Assembly: GCA_009667805.1 (NCBI GenBank)
Contig: CM019075.1
Location: 21,015,615-21,079,614, forward strand
Length of the DNA: 64,000 nucleotides
Reading direction: 5' to 3'
Origin: Leptobrachium leishanense
Taxonomy: Eukaryota > Chordata > Amphibia > Anura > Megophryidae
Shown here: piece after piece, positions 1 through 11,500 of the stretch
Layout: each line of letters begins with the position of its first letter
Numbering within the stretch: the first letter of the stretch is position 1
Position numbers and translations under genes: made by a program
The notes under the pieces: generated by a model
The model's database searches: none
What the model saw: only the letters and a program-made list of their open reading frames with translations
Told to the model about the DNA's origin: nothing

Positions 1-390
1 AGGAGCCCCTAAAGACACACGCACACCCTGAATATAAGGAGGAGCCCCTAAAAAGACACCTGCACACCCTGAATATATGGAGGAGCCCCTAAAAAGACAC
101 CTGCACACCCTGAATATATGGAGGAGCCCCTAAAAAGACACCTGCACACCCTGAATATATGGAGGAGCCCCTAAAAAGACACCCGCACACCCTGAATATA
201 TGGAGGAGCCCCTAAAAAGACACCCGCACACCCTGAATATATGGAGGAACCCCTAAAAAGACACACGCACACCCCGAATATATGGAGGAGCCCCTAAATG
301 ACACCCGCACACCCTGAATATATGGAGGAGCCCCTAAATGACACCCGCACACCCTGAATATATGGAGGAGCCCCTAAATGACACATACAT
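1..390. repeat. 41-bp minisatellite
   Basis: About nine units with core GGAGGAGCCCCTAAAAAGAC followed by ACCTGCACACCCTGAATATA. The last units are shortened (CTAAATGAC). The array runs off the left edge of the window. Confidence 0.95.
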
Positions 391-852
391 ACATGGAACT
401 TTTAAAAAGCTACCTATACGTGTAAGCTCTCGAGCAGGGTCTGCTCTCCTTCTGGTGTAAAACCTTGTAACTAAGATCAAAATATAAGAACGAGCCACTA
501 AAACGTGACATTAAGATTGAAACGAGGACCCAAAACAGGGCCTGCGCCTCTTAAAACAGAGACACGTGGCGCGTGTGCAGGACAATAACCAATGTCGTGC
601 CAAGCTCGCGTTACATTTTTAGGTCTCCGAAAATGTTTCAAATCTTTATTAGGCTTCCTTCGGAGGCCACAGGAACAAAGCTTTGAGCCTATCATAGCCC
701 TTTCCTGCAGTCACGTGACCAAGACCTAGAATAAAGCAACCTCCTAAAATAAAAATGAATGGGTAAAAAGAAAAAAAAAAACAACCATAAAATTAACAAT
801 GGTCCTGGGAAAAAACATAATAACTGCTAATAATGCTCCTGGTGGACTAGGC
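391..852. other. Intergenic, no feature recognised
   Basis: AT-rich, non-repetitive at this scale. The short open frames here lack any recognisable protein features. Confidence 0.5.
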
Positions 853-973
853 CAGTGATGGCACCCCAAACGGTTTCGAACTACAGGTCCCATGATGCTC
901 AGCCAGCCTTACGTGCACCTAAGCATCATGGGAAATGAAGTTCTTCAATACTAGTCAGGGTTCGGTATCACTG
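853..973. mobile_element. 121-bp hAT-like foldback MITE
   Basis: Termini CAGTGATGGCACC and (reverse) CAGTGATACCGAACC form an inverted repeat. The 8-bp flanks GACTAGGC (845-852) and GCTTAGGC (974-981) match at 6 of 8 positions, as expected for an old hAT-type target duplication. The arms contain CTACAGGTCCCATGATGCTC and its complement. Confidence 0.7.
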
Positions 974-1373
974 GCTTAGGCCATTAGTAGCCGGGATCGT
1001 TGTATCTGCAGATTTCGGTTACTGGAACCGTCAGCCCCTGGTTCCTCCAAACGGAACAGACACGCATTTCGCAATATTAAATGAGAAGTTCCAGCGCTTT
1101 CATAACAAAAGAGCCTTTCTGCGCGGCCCATCTCACAGGAGCCGTCACGTACTATATCCACGGCGTGTGGGTTTATGCTCTGGAGTCGGCCCGCATCGGG
1201 CTTTACAGACGCAAACTAGGACGTGCGAAGAATTCACCAAACAGGCTCAAAAATGGGCCAAAAAACCCGGCCAAATTCCAGATAAATACATGCAAGTCAT
1301 TTGAAAAATAAAAATTTTTACAAATCCCAGATTATAAAATAAAATTAAAAAAACCTCTGAATGTATAGAGCAG
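974..1373. other. Intergenic, no feature recognised
   Basis: No splice-supported coding potential, repeats or RNA gene seen. Confidence 0.5.
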
Positions 1374-1495
1374 CAGCCTTGGCCTTCCAGATGTTTTGGA
1401 ATTTCCCACGGTGCTCAGTCAAGAGGCCGAGCATCAAGCGAGATGCGGTTCCAGAACATCTAGGGGACAAATGTTCCTGATCCTTGGTATAGAGA
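1374..1495. mobile_element. Foldback repeat remnant
   Basis: CCTTCCAGATGTTTTGGAAT at left pairs with GGTTCCAGAACATCTAGGGG at right, with inner TGCTCAGTC..GAGCATC. It is a diverged relative of the ACATSTCCCATGATGCTC foldback family. Confidence 0.5.
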
Positions 1496-1534
1496 ATCTG
1501 CACCCCCAGATTCCATCTGTCAATATCAAATCAT

Positions 1535-1648
1535 CCTAGGTCTCTGAACTACATGTCCCATGATGCTCAGCCAGCCCAGAGTGTGACTAGGCATCACAGG
1601 ACAGGTAGTTGCGACACATTTGGGTTGTCGAGCTTCACCATCCTAGCC
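1535..1648. mobile_element. Foldback MITE, ACTACATGTCCCATGATGCTC family
   Basis: Left arm TGAACTACATGTCCCATGAT; right arm TAGGCATCACAGGACAGGTA. Near-identical arms occur at 18.41-18.54 kb. Confidence 0.6.
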
Positions 1649-2239
1649 TCTAAACCTCCTTCCTACAGCTCAGACCTCTGCCAATCATGACGACTTCTGT
1701 TAAAGAGATTTCACATACATCCAGCCTGACCAGAGCAGTTCCTAAAACTGTGCATTTGTAAAACAAGGCTGTTGCCTCCAAAATAGAGGTGTGGGGTGCA
1801 CAGCGGACCCCAGACCTTCTGATTTACCCTGGGTCATTGCACGGCAGAGGGGCTTCTGGGAGCTGCCACGCCTACTACGGTAGAGAGCAGGCAGCTGGAC
1901 TACAACTCCCAGGATCCCCAAATTTAAACAGAATTACTGGATGAGCCAAAACAGAGACATGGAGAATTCCTGGTGATTTCCGTTTGGTCTGGTTGCTTCC
2001 CGATGTGGGTGATGTTCACTGCAGACGCTGCAAAGCCCCCTTTAAAAATGATGGCAACTTCTGGCCATTAAACTTGGTTTGTCGTAGGAGGTCATGAATG
2101 GCTCGATGGGAACACAGGCTGGATTAAAGGGGGGGGGGGTTATTCACTAAAAGAGGCACTTGTGACAAAGGAACTGGCATATCTCCTCGTAAAATAAACT
2201 GATGCTTAAGAAAATAAAAAAATATTATTAAAATATATA
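1649..2239. other. Intergenic, no gene recognised
   Basis: Contains short inverted segments and one G10 run near 2131. No supported gene. Confidence 0.4.
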
Positions 2240-2241
2240 TA

Positions 2242-2299
<58 letters not shown>

Positions 2300-2309
2300 T
2301 AATAATAAT
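2240..2309. repeat. (AAT)n microsatellite
   Basis: About 20 AAT units with one interruption. It produces a spurious poly-leucine frame on the minus strand. Confidence 0.95.
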
Positions 2310-2364
2310 CACGCAAAAAGAAAAAAATGCCAACAAAAAAATCCATGAACAGAAAAAAAGAGCT

Positions 2365-2485
2365 GGCACTCTAAGATTTCATACTTTATCAAGAAACTTT
2401 ATTATGCATCAAAAGAAAAACACAAACAACAACACAACCGTACACGACGTTTCAGCTCTGTATTGGAGCCTTCATCGGGACATAC
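2365..2485. repeat. Probable dispersed-repeat fragment
   Basis: Contains ACGACGTTTCAGCTCTGTAT followed by TGGAGCCTTCATCGGGAC, a self-complementary-looking terminus of the kind I associate with dispersed amphibian retroelement 3' ends. Family not assigned. Confidence 0.35.
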
Positions 2486-2846
2486 CCTGATCCAATACAA
2501 AACTGTTACGCCAAGATCTATTTAACTGATACATGAAACCAAAAAGCTTTAACTATGAGACGGTCGAGTGACACACACACAGTAGTGGAGGACAAAAAGT
2601 GAGATAAAAGGCCTCCACACTAGAATAAGTGTGTTTATTATTGCAGAAGCCACTTGCACATCACAGCAATTCGATGAATTGGATCCCAGAGCTCCTGTGC
2701 CACATTCCCCATATGCAGCAAGGAATTCTGGGTAGGATATGCAAATGACATCTGTCTCACTTTTATGCATCCTGTATATATTTTCTCTCTCACATTAAAC
2801 CCCTCCTCAATTCTCCATATTTAAGGACTACGGAAAGCCATATATC

Positions 2847-3131
2847 TTGATTATTAAATGGACGCCCCCCCCCTCCTATAGGGGGGGGGGGAGCCGCAGA
2901 CAAACACAGGTACTCTCCAATGACCAGCAACAGCTAAAACATGAAAGGGAGGATCGGTATGATGGGTTGGCGGAGAAGGTGTCACTCCAGACAAACCTGC
3001 AGATCCCCAACCAACAGCAGATATTCCAGTTAGCCGAAGCGCAACACCGTTTAACAGACCTGGGCCTAGTTTTACAGCGCTGGACCACAAATGTCATAAT
3101 GGAGCAGCAAGAGAGCTTGGCTACTGTATAG
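2847..3131 (+). other. Isolated 94-codon open frame, Gln-rich, unknown
   Basis: The predicted peptide has a low-complexity start over the C/G hairpin, then a Gln-rich amphipathic stretch (LQTNLQIPNQQQIFQLAEAQ). This resembles the C-terminal coil of transposon-derived SANT/Myb-like proteins in style only. It has no upstream exon, promoter or known domain. It could be a fragment of a mobile-element gene or chance. Confidence 0.15.
2864..2892. other. C-run/G-run perfect hairpin
   Basis: A run of nine or ten C, a short spacer TCCTATA, then a run of at least eleven G. It would fold as a G:C hairpin, and either strand could form G-quadruplex/i-motif structures. Confidence 0.7.
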
Positions 3132-3559
3132 GGCTGGTGGCTCGTGTGTATCTGGTGGAAAGACCTTTCCCCCCCCCCCCTCCCGAATAGTTTTTTTTTA
3201 AAAAAAAGGAAGGCGCGACAACGCTACGTACTTTCACATTCGTGCAGCCGCGCGGAGCGTCTCTTAGCAGGGCCGTGGCTTTTGGAGGTCAGATAATGGA
3301 GTAACTTCCTTATCTATAGCCCGGAGACTGCTAGGACCTCCTAAGAAAGTCACTGTGTGCACGCGGCCCTTGAGCCAGGGCCGAGCCTCACCACGGCGAC
3401 TTATCCGCGCGTTCAGGCCAGCTTGTACCGCCTCGGCCGGGCTGCGCTTCCTTGAAAGCACTACTACTTGAGAGAGAGAGAGAAAGTAAAAGAAACACTA
3501 AACATTCAATGCTTATTAAGAAACTTTAAAAAATAATATTTTAAAAAACAAAAACAGTT
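3132..3559. other. Intergenic with a CpG-rich patch (3200-3460)
   Basis: The patch contains GCAGCCGCGCGGAGCGTC and GACTTATCCGCGCGTTCAGG, followed by a short GA microsatellite near 3472. No exon could be assigned. Confidence 0.4.
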
Positions 3560-3813
3560 AACCCCTTCACTGCTGAGCCATTTCACGTCTTAAAAAAACC
3601 TCATTTCTTTTATCATTTTTTTTTTCTTTACTTTAAACATGGTCATGTTTGGTATCATTGGAAAGGCCATACTCTGGCCTTTCTAATGGTACCAAAACAT
3701 GACCCTGCTAGGTGCCAACAGTCGGGAGATATATCGGGGTTCAAAGTAACCCCCTATCTCCACAGGAGTCAATGAGGACGTTTCCCACACGTCCTCAGCA
3801 GTGAAAGGGTTAA
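3560..3813. mobile_element. TTAA-flanked TIR element (piggyBac/Kolobok-type MITE)
   Basis: TTAA at 3560-3563 and 3810-3813 flank terminal inverted repeats CCCCTTCACTGCTGAG and (reverse) CCCTTTCACTGCTGAG. TTAA target duplication is shared by the piggyBac and Kolobok superfamilies. The interior holds a second palindrome around GGAAAGGCCATACTCTGGCC. Confidence 0.7.
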
Positions 3814-5265
3814 AAGGATGTAGGAGACATTTAAAAAACAGAATAGCGTCTCCAGGTCTCCTCGCTCTCCTGAAGGGTTTACGTGGCTACTGAATAGGTC
3901 TATGTAATACGTTCCTTGCCCGGAGGAACATGGGGGGGGGGGTCTCTTCTCTGGCAGTCATAGGGTTAAAAACCAAAACACCAGCCGAAGCAATGACTTG
4001 ACACTAGATGCTGGAAGAGGAACTGGTAGCTGGAAAATCAGAGTGGAATGTAGGAATGACCCGCCGTGGTCCTTAGGAAAGGGTAACAGGTGGATGCTGG
4101 CCATGGGGCAGGGGGGGACGGGGACCTGCAGGACCACCTAGAGATTCGCCATATCCCGATTCAGTCCTGTCTTGCAGTGTGCACCGACAGAGAAAGGGTT
4201 AAAGAGGAGAGAGGTGGGAAATCCCGTGTCCTTTCCTATAAATCCACATCGACCTCCATCGTTACAGACCCCTGAGTCTGCCGTCAGCAGGGAAAGCCGG
4301 GATTAGTGCGAGCAGGTTAAACCGCACAGGGAGGGGCAGCCAAGGGAGAAGTGACAGGCGCAAGGACTTGGTGGTGGGTGGGTGAGGGGAAAGGGGGGGT
4401 GACGATCTCATTAACTCTTTCTAGACCACCTGGCGTCTTCCCGCTCTGTATACACGTACACGAGATTTACCTGCGTACACCTTACCCGGGGCCACTGTTT
4501 ACACGCGCGCTGAGACAAAAGTTGATTTGTTAGTTTGTACTTTCAGAAGGATCGGGGGGGGGGGGGAATAAAGCTTTCCCTCTTCAACCATGCCAGCAGA
4601 ATAATAAGATTGTGTTAAGTGGGACGTGGAACCGACCCCCCCCCCCTCCTCGATTTAAATTCACGTGACAATGTAACGAGACATGCGGCCGTACTGATAG
4701 AGCTGAAGTGCAAGCTCCTGGGGCTGAAAACCTTCTGGCGCTGCGCTGGACGGGCCAGAAGAAAGCACCTGTCCAGTTGAACACCTGCTTTAACCCGTTG
4801 CACTTTGGCCTATCAAGTATCGAGGACAATTTAAAAGGACAGGTGCTTAAAATTATATATATGGCTCTCTCTCCAAAGCGTTGAGAGGAGCGGGGAGATC
4901 AGGGTGAGGCGAGGGAAGGAGTGGGACAGGTAAAGGTGATATTGAGCAGATAAGGAGGGGACCGAGGGTAAAGTCTGGAAGAGAGATTAGAAGACAAGAA
5001 AAAAATACGGGGGGGCATAAAGCCAGGGTTATTACGAAAATTCCCCGAAATAGCAAGCGTCACGGCTACCTGACTAACCAGTCCGGTTACAATATGCGCG
5101 GCACGGTATTATATACAGAGTAACGCAGGGGTGTAATGGTGGGTGCTACCACTCACCTGTAGGGGATGGGGGGGGGTGGGGACAGCGCCGTGTAATCCAA
5201 ATAAAGCATTAAGTCCCTAGCAACCCCCCCCCCCATTTACCTGTATGTTGGAAGGCCTAAGCGTG
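3814..5265. other. Intergenic, rich in homopolymer G/C runs
   Basis: G or C runs of about eight or more occur near 3930, 4555, 4636, 5167 and 5225. No gene model is supported. Isolated minus-strand donor-like CAG|GTGAGTGG (5150s) and CAG|GTAAATGG (5230s) sequences have no linked exons. Confidence 0.4.
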
Positions 5266-5830
5266 GCTAAAGATGCCGGTGGGCCACGGATGCCAAGTGG
5301 ATATGAGAGACCGGCAGGTGACAGTTGAAGACGACGAGGGAGGTGACAGTTGGAGGGGGGAGACGAGGGTGAAACAGGGGTTAAACGACAAGCCAATAAA
5401 AAAGGCAGGTAGGGCTGACAGTTGGCAGAAAAGGTAAACAGTTGGCAGAAAGTGACAGCGCCGGTAGAAAGCCGGACAGAGTGGACGCACAGCAGAGGTG
5501 GCCGGCAGCTACAGCAAAGAAGGTGAACAGCAGGCAGAGCATTAGAGCAGGGGCATTCAATACCTAGCAGGTGATACAGCAGGGGGGGGGGGGTGACAGC
5601 AGGGTCGGTGGATATAGGGATCCTGTAGAGGTGGTAGACAGAGTGAAGGGGGTGGCAGGGTTACAGCAGACTGGTGGCAGCCATACCGAGTGGGTGACAG
5701 GGAAGATGGTAGACTGCAGCAAGGGGGAAGCGGTGATGAGGAGAGGGTGGGGGGTGAGCAGGATCCAGAGGGGATTGGCATTAGGGGGTGGGGGCACACT
5801 GTGCCAGACACTCACCTGCAGATGGTGACA
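5266..5830. repeat. Degenerate GTGACAG-rich tandem array
   Basis: Irregularly spaced copies of GGTGACAGTTGG, CTGACAGTTGGCAG, AAACAGTTGGCAG, GTGACAGCAGG and TTACAGCAGACTGG suggest an old minisatellite with poor periodicity. Confidence 0.5.
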
Positions 5831-6370
5831 GATGTCCCTGGGATGATGGGAGGAGGAAGAGGGGGGTCTCAGGCACTGTCCCCTTGTCCTCTGCTCTTCC
5901 TGGTGTCTGGGTGGGCTCTGTCTGCAGGAAGCAGCCTGCTCTCCCCCCTCACTCCCAGCTCCCTCCTCCTTCCCCAGCCTGTCACACCTGTCCTGTCCCC
6001 TCCCACCCTCACCTGTCCCTGACACCAGCCCCCTGGATACAGCTACACCCAGCCAGGCACCCACTTCCTGGATTCTCTATCTGCCCCTGCACAGCCAATG
6101 ATAGAAGCCCCCCACCCTGCACCAACCCCACCCCCCTCCCCACCTGCCACAGGTTGCGCTCCCTCCCCAGCTTCTGTCACTGACTCCTCCCTGCCACCTT
6201 TAAACTCTGCCCAGCTCCCATCCTCATGGGGCCACCTTAACTGACAACCAGGAAGTACTCTGCGCCCTCCTGCCCGCTGGTTGGCTGCCGGGAAGGCGGG
6301 ACTAGGTATTCTCTGCGCTCTGGTTGTACTTCGCTTGTGACAGTTATCCCAGGGGGCGGGGCTAAGGGGA
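5816..6370 (-). promoter_or_regulatory. Candidate GC-rich promoter and non-coding first exon
   Basis: Read on the minus strand: GC box (complement of GGGGGCGGGGCTAAG near 6352), an inverted CCAAT (CAGCCAACCAG near 6285), then about 450 bp of GC-rich sequence ending in a strong consensus donor ATCTGCAG|GTGAGTGTC at 5816/5815. No downstream coding exon was found in the remaining 5 kb, so this may be chance. Confidence 0.22.
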
Positions 6371-6464
6371 AGATGACGCTCTGTCTCTCGCTCTGTCTTA
6401 ACGAGGCAATGGGTTCAGTTCTGGGAGAGGTGGGGCCGGCTGAAGGTGAAGTGCTGGTCAGCTC

Positions 6465-6935
6465 CCAATGTGCGGCCGTGCCAGCCTGGCATCACGTGTT
6501 ACCCCTAATGCCACCACCACCCTGGCATCACGTGTTACCCCTAATGCCACCACCAGCCTGGCATCACGTGTTACCCCTAATGCCACAACCAGCCTGGCAT
6601 CACGTGTTACCCCTAATGCCACCACCAGCCTGCCATCACGTGTTACCCCTAATGCCACCACCAGCCTGGCATCACGTGTTACCCCTAATGCCACCACCAG
6701 CCTGGCATCACGTGTTACCCCTTATGCCACCACCAGCCTGGCATCACGTGTTACCCCTAATGCCACCACCAGCCTGGCATCACGTGTTACCCCTAATGCC
6801 ACCACCAGCCTGGCATCACGTGTTACCCCTAATGCCACCACCAGCCTGGCATCGCGTGTTACCCCTAATGCCACCTCCAGCCTGCCATCACGTGTTACCC
6901 ATAATGCTACCACCAGCCTGGCATCAGATATAACC
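6465..6935. repeat. 36-bp minisatellite with E-box in most units
   Basis: About 13 units; core CCAGCCTGGCATCACGTGTT followed by ACCCCTAATGCCACCA. Most copies carry CACGTG. As 36 is a multiple of three, several frames stay open, giving spurious ORFs. Confidence 0.95.
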
Positions 6936-7394
6936 ATTATTACCAACCTGATACGCTGCCAACACCAGCCTGGCATCACATGTTAGACCTAATGTCACCA
7001 CCAGCCTGGCATCAAACTGCATTACCAGCCTGACCCACTTCCACTAACAGCCTGGCATTAGAGATAGAACACATTACCAGTCTGACTCACTGCCAACACC
7101 AGCCTGGCATAACAAAACCCATTACCAGCCTGACCCACTACCAACACCAGCCTGGCATAAGAAAACCCATTACCAGACAGGCATCATGACCGCCACTGCC
7201 GCCGCCACTGTCGCCACTAGCCGCCACTATCCTGGATTCAGATATTGAACCCTGTGCCACCTCCAGCCTGGCATCAGATCTAGAAACCACAGCCATCTTC
7301 ATCCTGGCATCAAAAATAAAACCAGCTGCCACCACCATCCTGGCAACAGGTATAGAACGTATTGCCATTACCAGCTCGACATCAGATACAGAAC
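6936..7394. repeat. Degenerate continuation of the CCAGCCTGGCAT array
   Basis: Motifs ACCAGCCTGGCAT, ACCAGCCTGACCCAC and ACCATCCTGGCAAC recur at 30-50 bp spacing with substitutions and length changes. Confidence 0.8.
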
Positions 7395-7457
7395 CCAGCT
7401 CCACATTGACACCGCTCTCATCACACACACACAGCCCCACATTGACACCGCTCTCAT

Positions 7458-8505
7458 CAGGGCCGGATTAAGATAGGGGTTGATGGAGCAGCAGCTCCAG
7501 GCCCATGCCCCAGAATGGGCCCAGCGAAAGGATAACTATGTCTGCATTGATTGGCATTTGGACCCCTGTATCTCCAACTTCATAGCAGCTACAGGGTCAT
7601 GTGAGGTATCACTGGAAAGGCCATAGCATGGCCTTTCCAACGATGCCAAACATTACCAGGTTTTATGTAACATTAAAATAATATTTCTTTATTTTTTCTT
7701 TCTAACACATCAATATTTTTCACTTTACAATTATAAAATGAACAATGATGCTGCACTTACTCGCCATCCCATTTCTCATGTCACCAACAAGTGTGGAGGC
7801 GATGGCACAATTGTTTATTACAAATTGTTACATCAAAAACATACATGCTGCACTGCAGCTAAGAGCTCTGGGGTGGGGGGGGGGCTTTGGAACCATGTGT
7901 CCCTAATCTTTACACCTCACAAGGTCAAGTAAGGTGTCATTGGACAGGTCAGAGTCTAACCGTGACCATGTAAAATCTAAAAGAAAAAAAAATGGAAAAA
8001 ACATATATTTTTAGTTCTAAAGCAATGGCATTGTCCATTTGTCATGTATAAGATGAACATTACTCACCTTCTCATTTCCCACACTGGGAGTAAGTTCAGT
8101 ATTGTATACATAGTCATATTATTCATAAAACACCATCCTCCAAAACACAAGGGAAATATTATTATTATTTTATATTTTTTGGTTAAAATTGTATATTTTC
8201 TGAGAAAAATGCAGTAACAGTTTTCCATTTCTATTTTTTTTTAACAAGAAATCCCTATAGAATATGTAAGAATTAATATTCTTACAAATATATAACCGCA
8301 AAGGTTTGGATGATAAATTTTGAAAAAAATAATTTTACACATAGAAATCTGAATGTAAATTTCCTCACACAGTAACTGCCTGGTTAGATATACTCGTATC
8401 TGCACTATTAAGTAACCTAAAATATGCTTTCATTTCACTAAATTCCAAAAAAAGGCCCATCAAAATCTTCAGCTCCAGGCCCATAGAGATCTTAATCCGG
8501 CCCGG
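7458..8505. mobile_element. 1,048-bp non-autonomous hAT element
   Basis: Perfect 8-bp target duplication GCTCTCAT (7450-7457 and 8506-8513). Terminal inverted repeats CAGGGCCGGATTAAGAT and (reverse) CCGGGCCGGATTAAGAT differ at one position. The 8-bp duplication and CAGGG-type termini indicate hAT. It carries no transposase and no long open frame, and is AT-rich inside. It landed in the CA satellite, which continues on both sides. Confidence 0.9.
7560..7665. repeat. Palindrome shared with the TTAA element
   Basis: GGAAAGGCCATAGCATGGCC and flanks (GTCATGTGAGGTATCACTGG) correspond to the internal palindrome at about 3640-3710. A half copy is seen near 7925-7975. Confidence 0.65.
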
Positions 8506-11500
8506 GCTCTCATCACACACACACACAGCCCCACATTGACACAGCTCTCTTCTCACACACACATTGCCTCACACTGACAGCTCTCATCACAAACACACAG
8601 CCCAACATCGACACCGCTTTCATCACACACACTGCTCCACATTGACACAGCTCTCACACACACAGCCCCACATTGACACCGCTCTCACACATACACAGCC
8701 CCACATCGACACAGTTCTCACACACACACAGAGCCCCACATTGACACCGCTCTCACACACACACACACAGCCCCACATTGACACCACTCTGATCACACAC
8801 ACTGACCCACATTGACAGCTCTCATCACACACACACACAGCCCTTCATTGACACAGCTCTCATCACACACACAGCACCACATTGACACAGCTCTCATCTC
8901 ACACACTCTCACATTGACACAGCTCTCAAACACAGCCCCACATTGACACAGCTCTCATCACACAGGCACAGCCCCACATTGACAGCTCTCATCGCACACA
9001 CATAGCCCCACATTGACACAGCTCTCATCACACACAGCCCCACATTGGCACAGCTCTTATCACACACACAGCACCACATTGACACAGCTCTCATCACACA
9101 GGCACAGCCCCACATTGACAGCTCTCTCATCACACACTGCCCCACATTGACAGCTCTCATCACACACACAGCCCCACATTGACACACTCTCATCATACAC
9201 ACTGCCCCACATTGACAGCTCTCATCGCACACACACACAGCCCCACACTGACACAGCTCTGATCACACACAGCCCCACATTGACACCGCTCTCACACACA
9301 CAGCCCCACATTGACACAGCTCTCATCATACACACACAGCCCCACATTGACACCGCTTTCATCACACACACACAAAGCCCCATATTGACAGCTCGCATCA
9401 CACACACACAGCCCTCATCTCACACAGCCCCACATTGACAGCTCATCTCACACACACACAGCCCCACATTGACAGCTCTCATCACACACACACACTGCCC
9501 CACATTGACACAGCTCTCATCACACACACACAGCCCCACATTGACACAGCTCTTCTCACACACACACAGCCCCACATTGACAGCTCTCATCACACACAGT
9601 CCCACATTGACAGCTCACACACACACACAAAGCCCCCACATTGACAGCTCTCACACACACACAGCCCCACATTAACAGCTCTCACCACACACACAGAGCC
9701 CCACATTGACAGCTCTCATCACACACACACACAGCCCCACATTGACAGCTCTCATCACACACACACAGCCCCACATTAACAGCTCTCACACACAGTGCCC
9801 CACATTGACACAGCTCTCATCACACACACAGCCCTACATTGACACAGCTCTCATCATACACACACAGCCCCACATTGACACCGCTTTCATCACACACACA
9901 CAAAGCCCCATATTGACAGCTCACATCACACACACAGCCCTCATCTCACACACAGCCCCACATTGACAGCTCATCTCACACACACACAGCCCCACATTGA
10001 CACAGCTCTCATCACACACACACACAGCCCCACATTGGCACCACATCACACACACAGCCCCAAATTGACAACTTTCACACACACACACTGCCCCACATTG
10101 ACACAGCTCTCACACACACAGCCCCACATTGACAGCTCTCATCACACACAGCCCCACATTGACAGAGCTCTCATCACACACACACTGCCCATATTGACAG
10201 CTCTCATCTCGCACACACACACAGCCCCACATTGACACAGCTCTCATCTCACACACACATTGCCCCACACTGACAGCTCTCATCACAAACACACAGCCCA
10301 ACATCGACACCGGCTTTCATCACACACCACTGCTCCACATTGACACAGCTCTCACACACAAGCCCCACATTGACACCGCTCTCCACATACACAGGCCCCA
10401 CATCGACACAGTTCTCATCACACACACTGCCCCACTTGACAGCTCATCAACACACACACAGCCCTTCATTGACACAGCTCTCATCACACACACAGCCCCA
10501 CATTGACAGCTCAACACACACACACACAGTCCCCATTGACACCACTCTCATCACACACAGCCCCACATTGACACCGCTTACACACACACAGCCCCACATT
10601 GACACAGCTCACACACACACACAGCCCAACATTGACACAGCTCTCATCACACACACAGCCCCACATTGACCACAGCTCTCATCACACACACACACTGCCC
10701 ACATTGACACAGCTCTTCATCAGACACACACATTGCCCCACACTAACAGCTCTCATCACAAACACACAGCCCAACATCGACACCGCTTTCATCACACACT
10801 GCTCCACATTGCCACAGCTCTCACACACACAGCCCCACATTGACACCGCTCTCACACATACACAGCCCCACATTGACACAGTTCTTTTCATCACACACAC
10901 ACAGAGCCCCACCTTGAACCGCTCTCACACACCACACAACAGCCCCACATTGACACCACTCTGATCACACACACTGACCCACATTGACAGCTCTCATCAC
11001 ACACACACAGCCCTTCATTGACACAGCTCTCATCACACACACAGCCCCACATTGACACAGCTCTCATCACACACACACAGCTCTCATCTCACACACTCTC
11101 ACATTGACACAGCTCTCAAACACAGCCCCACATTGACACAGCTCTCATCACACAGGCACAGCCCCACATTGACAGCTCTCATCGCACACACATAGCCCCA
11201 CATTGACACAGCTCTCATCACACACAGCCCCACATTGACACAGCTCTCATCACACACAGCCCCACATTGGCACAGCTCTTATCACACACACAGCACCACA
11301 TTGACACAGCCCCACATTGACACAGCTCTCATCACACACACAGCCCCACATTGACACCACTCTCATCACACACTCTCATCATACACACTGCCCCACATTG
11401 ACAGCTCTCATCACACACAGCCCCACATTGACACCGCTCTCACACACACAGCCCCACATTGACACAGCTCTCATCATACACACACAGCCCCACATTGACA

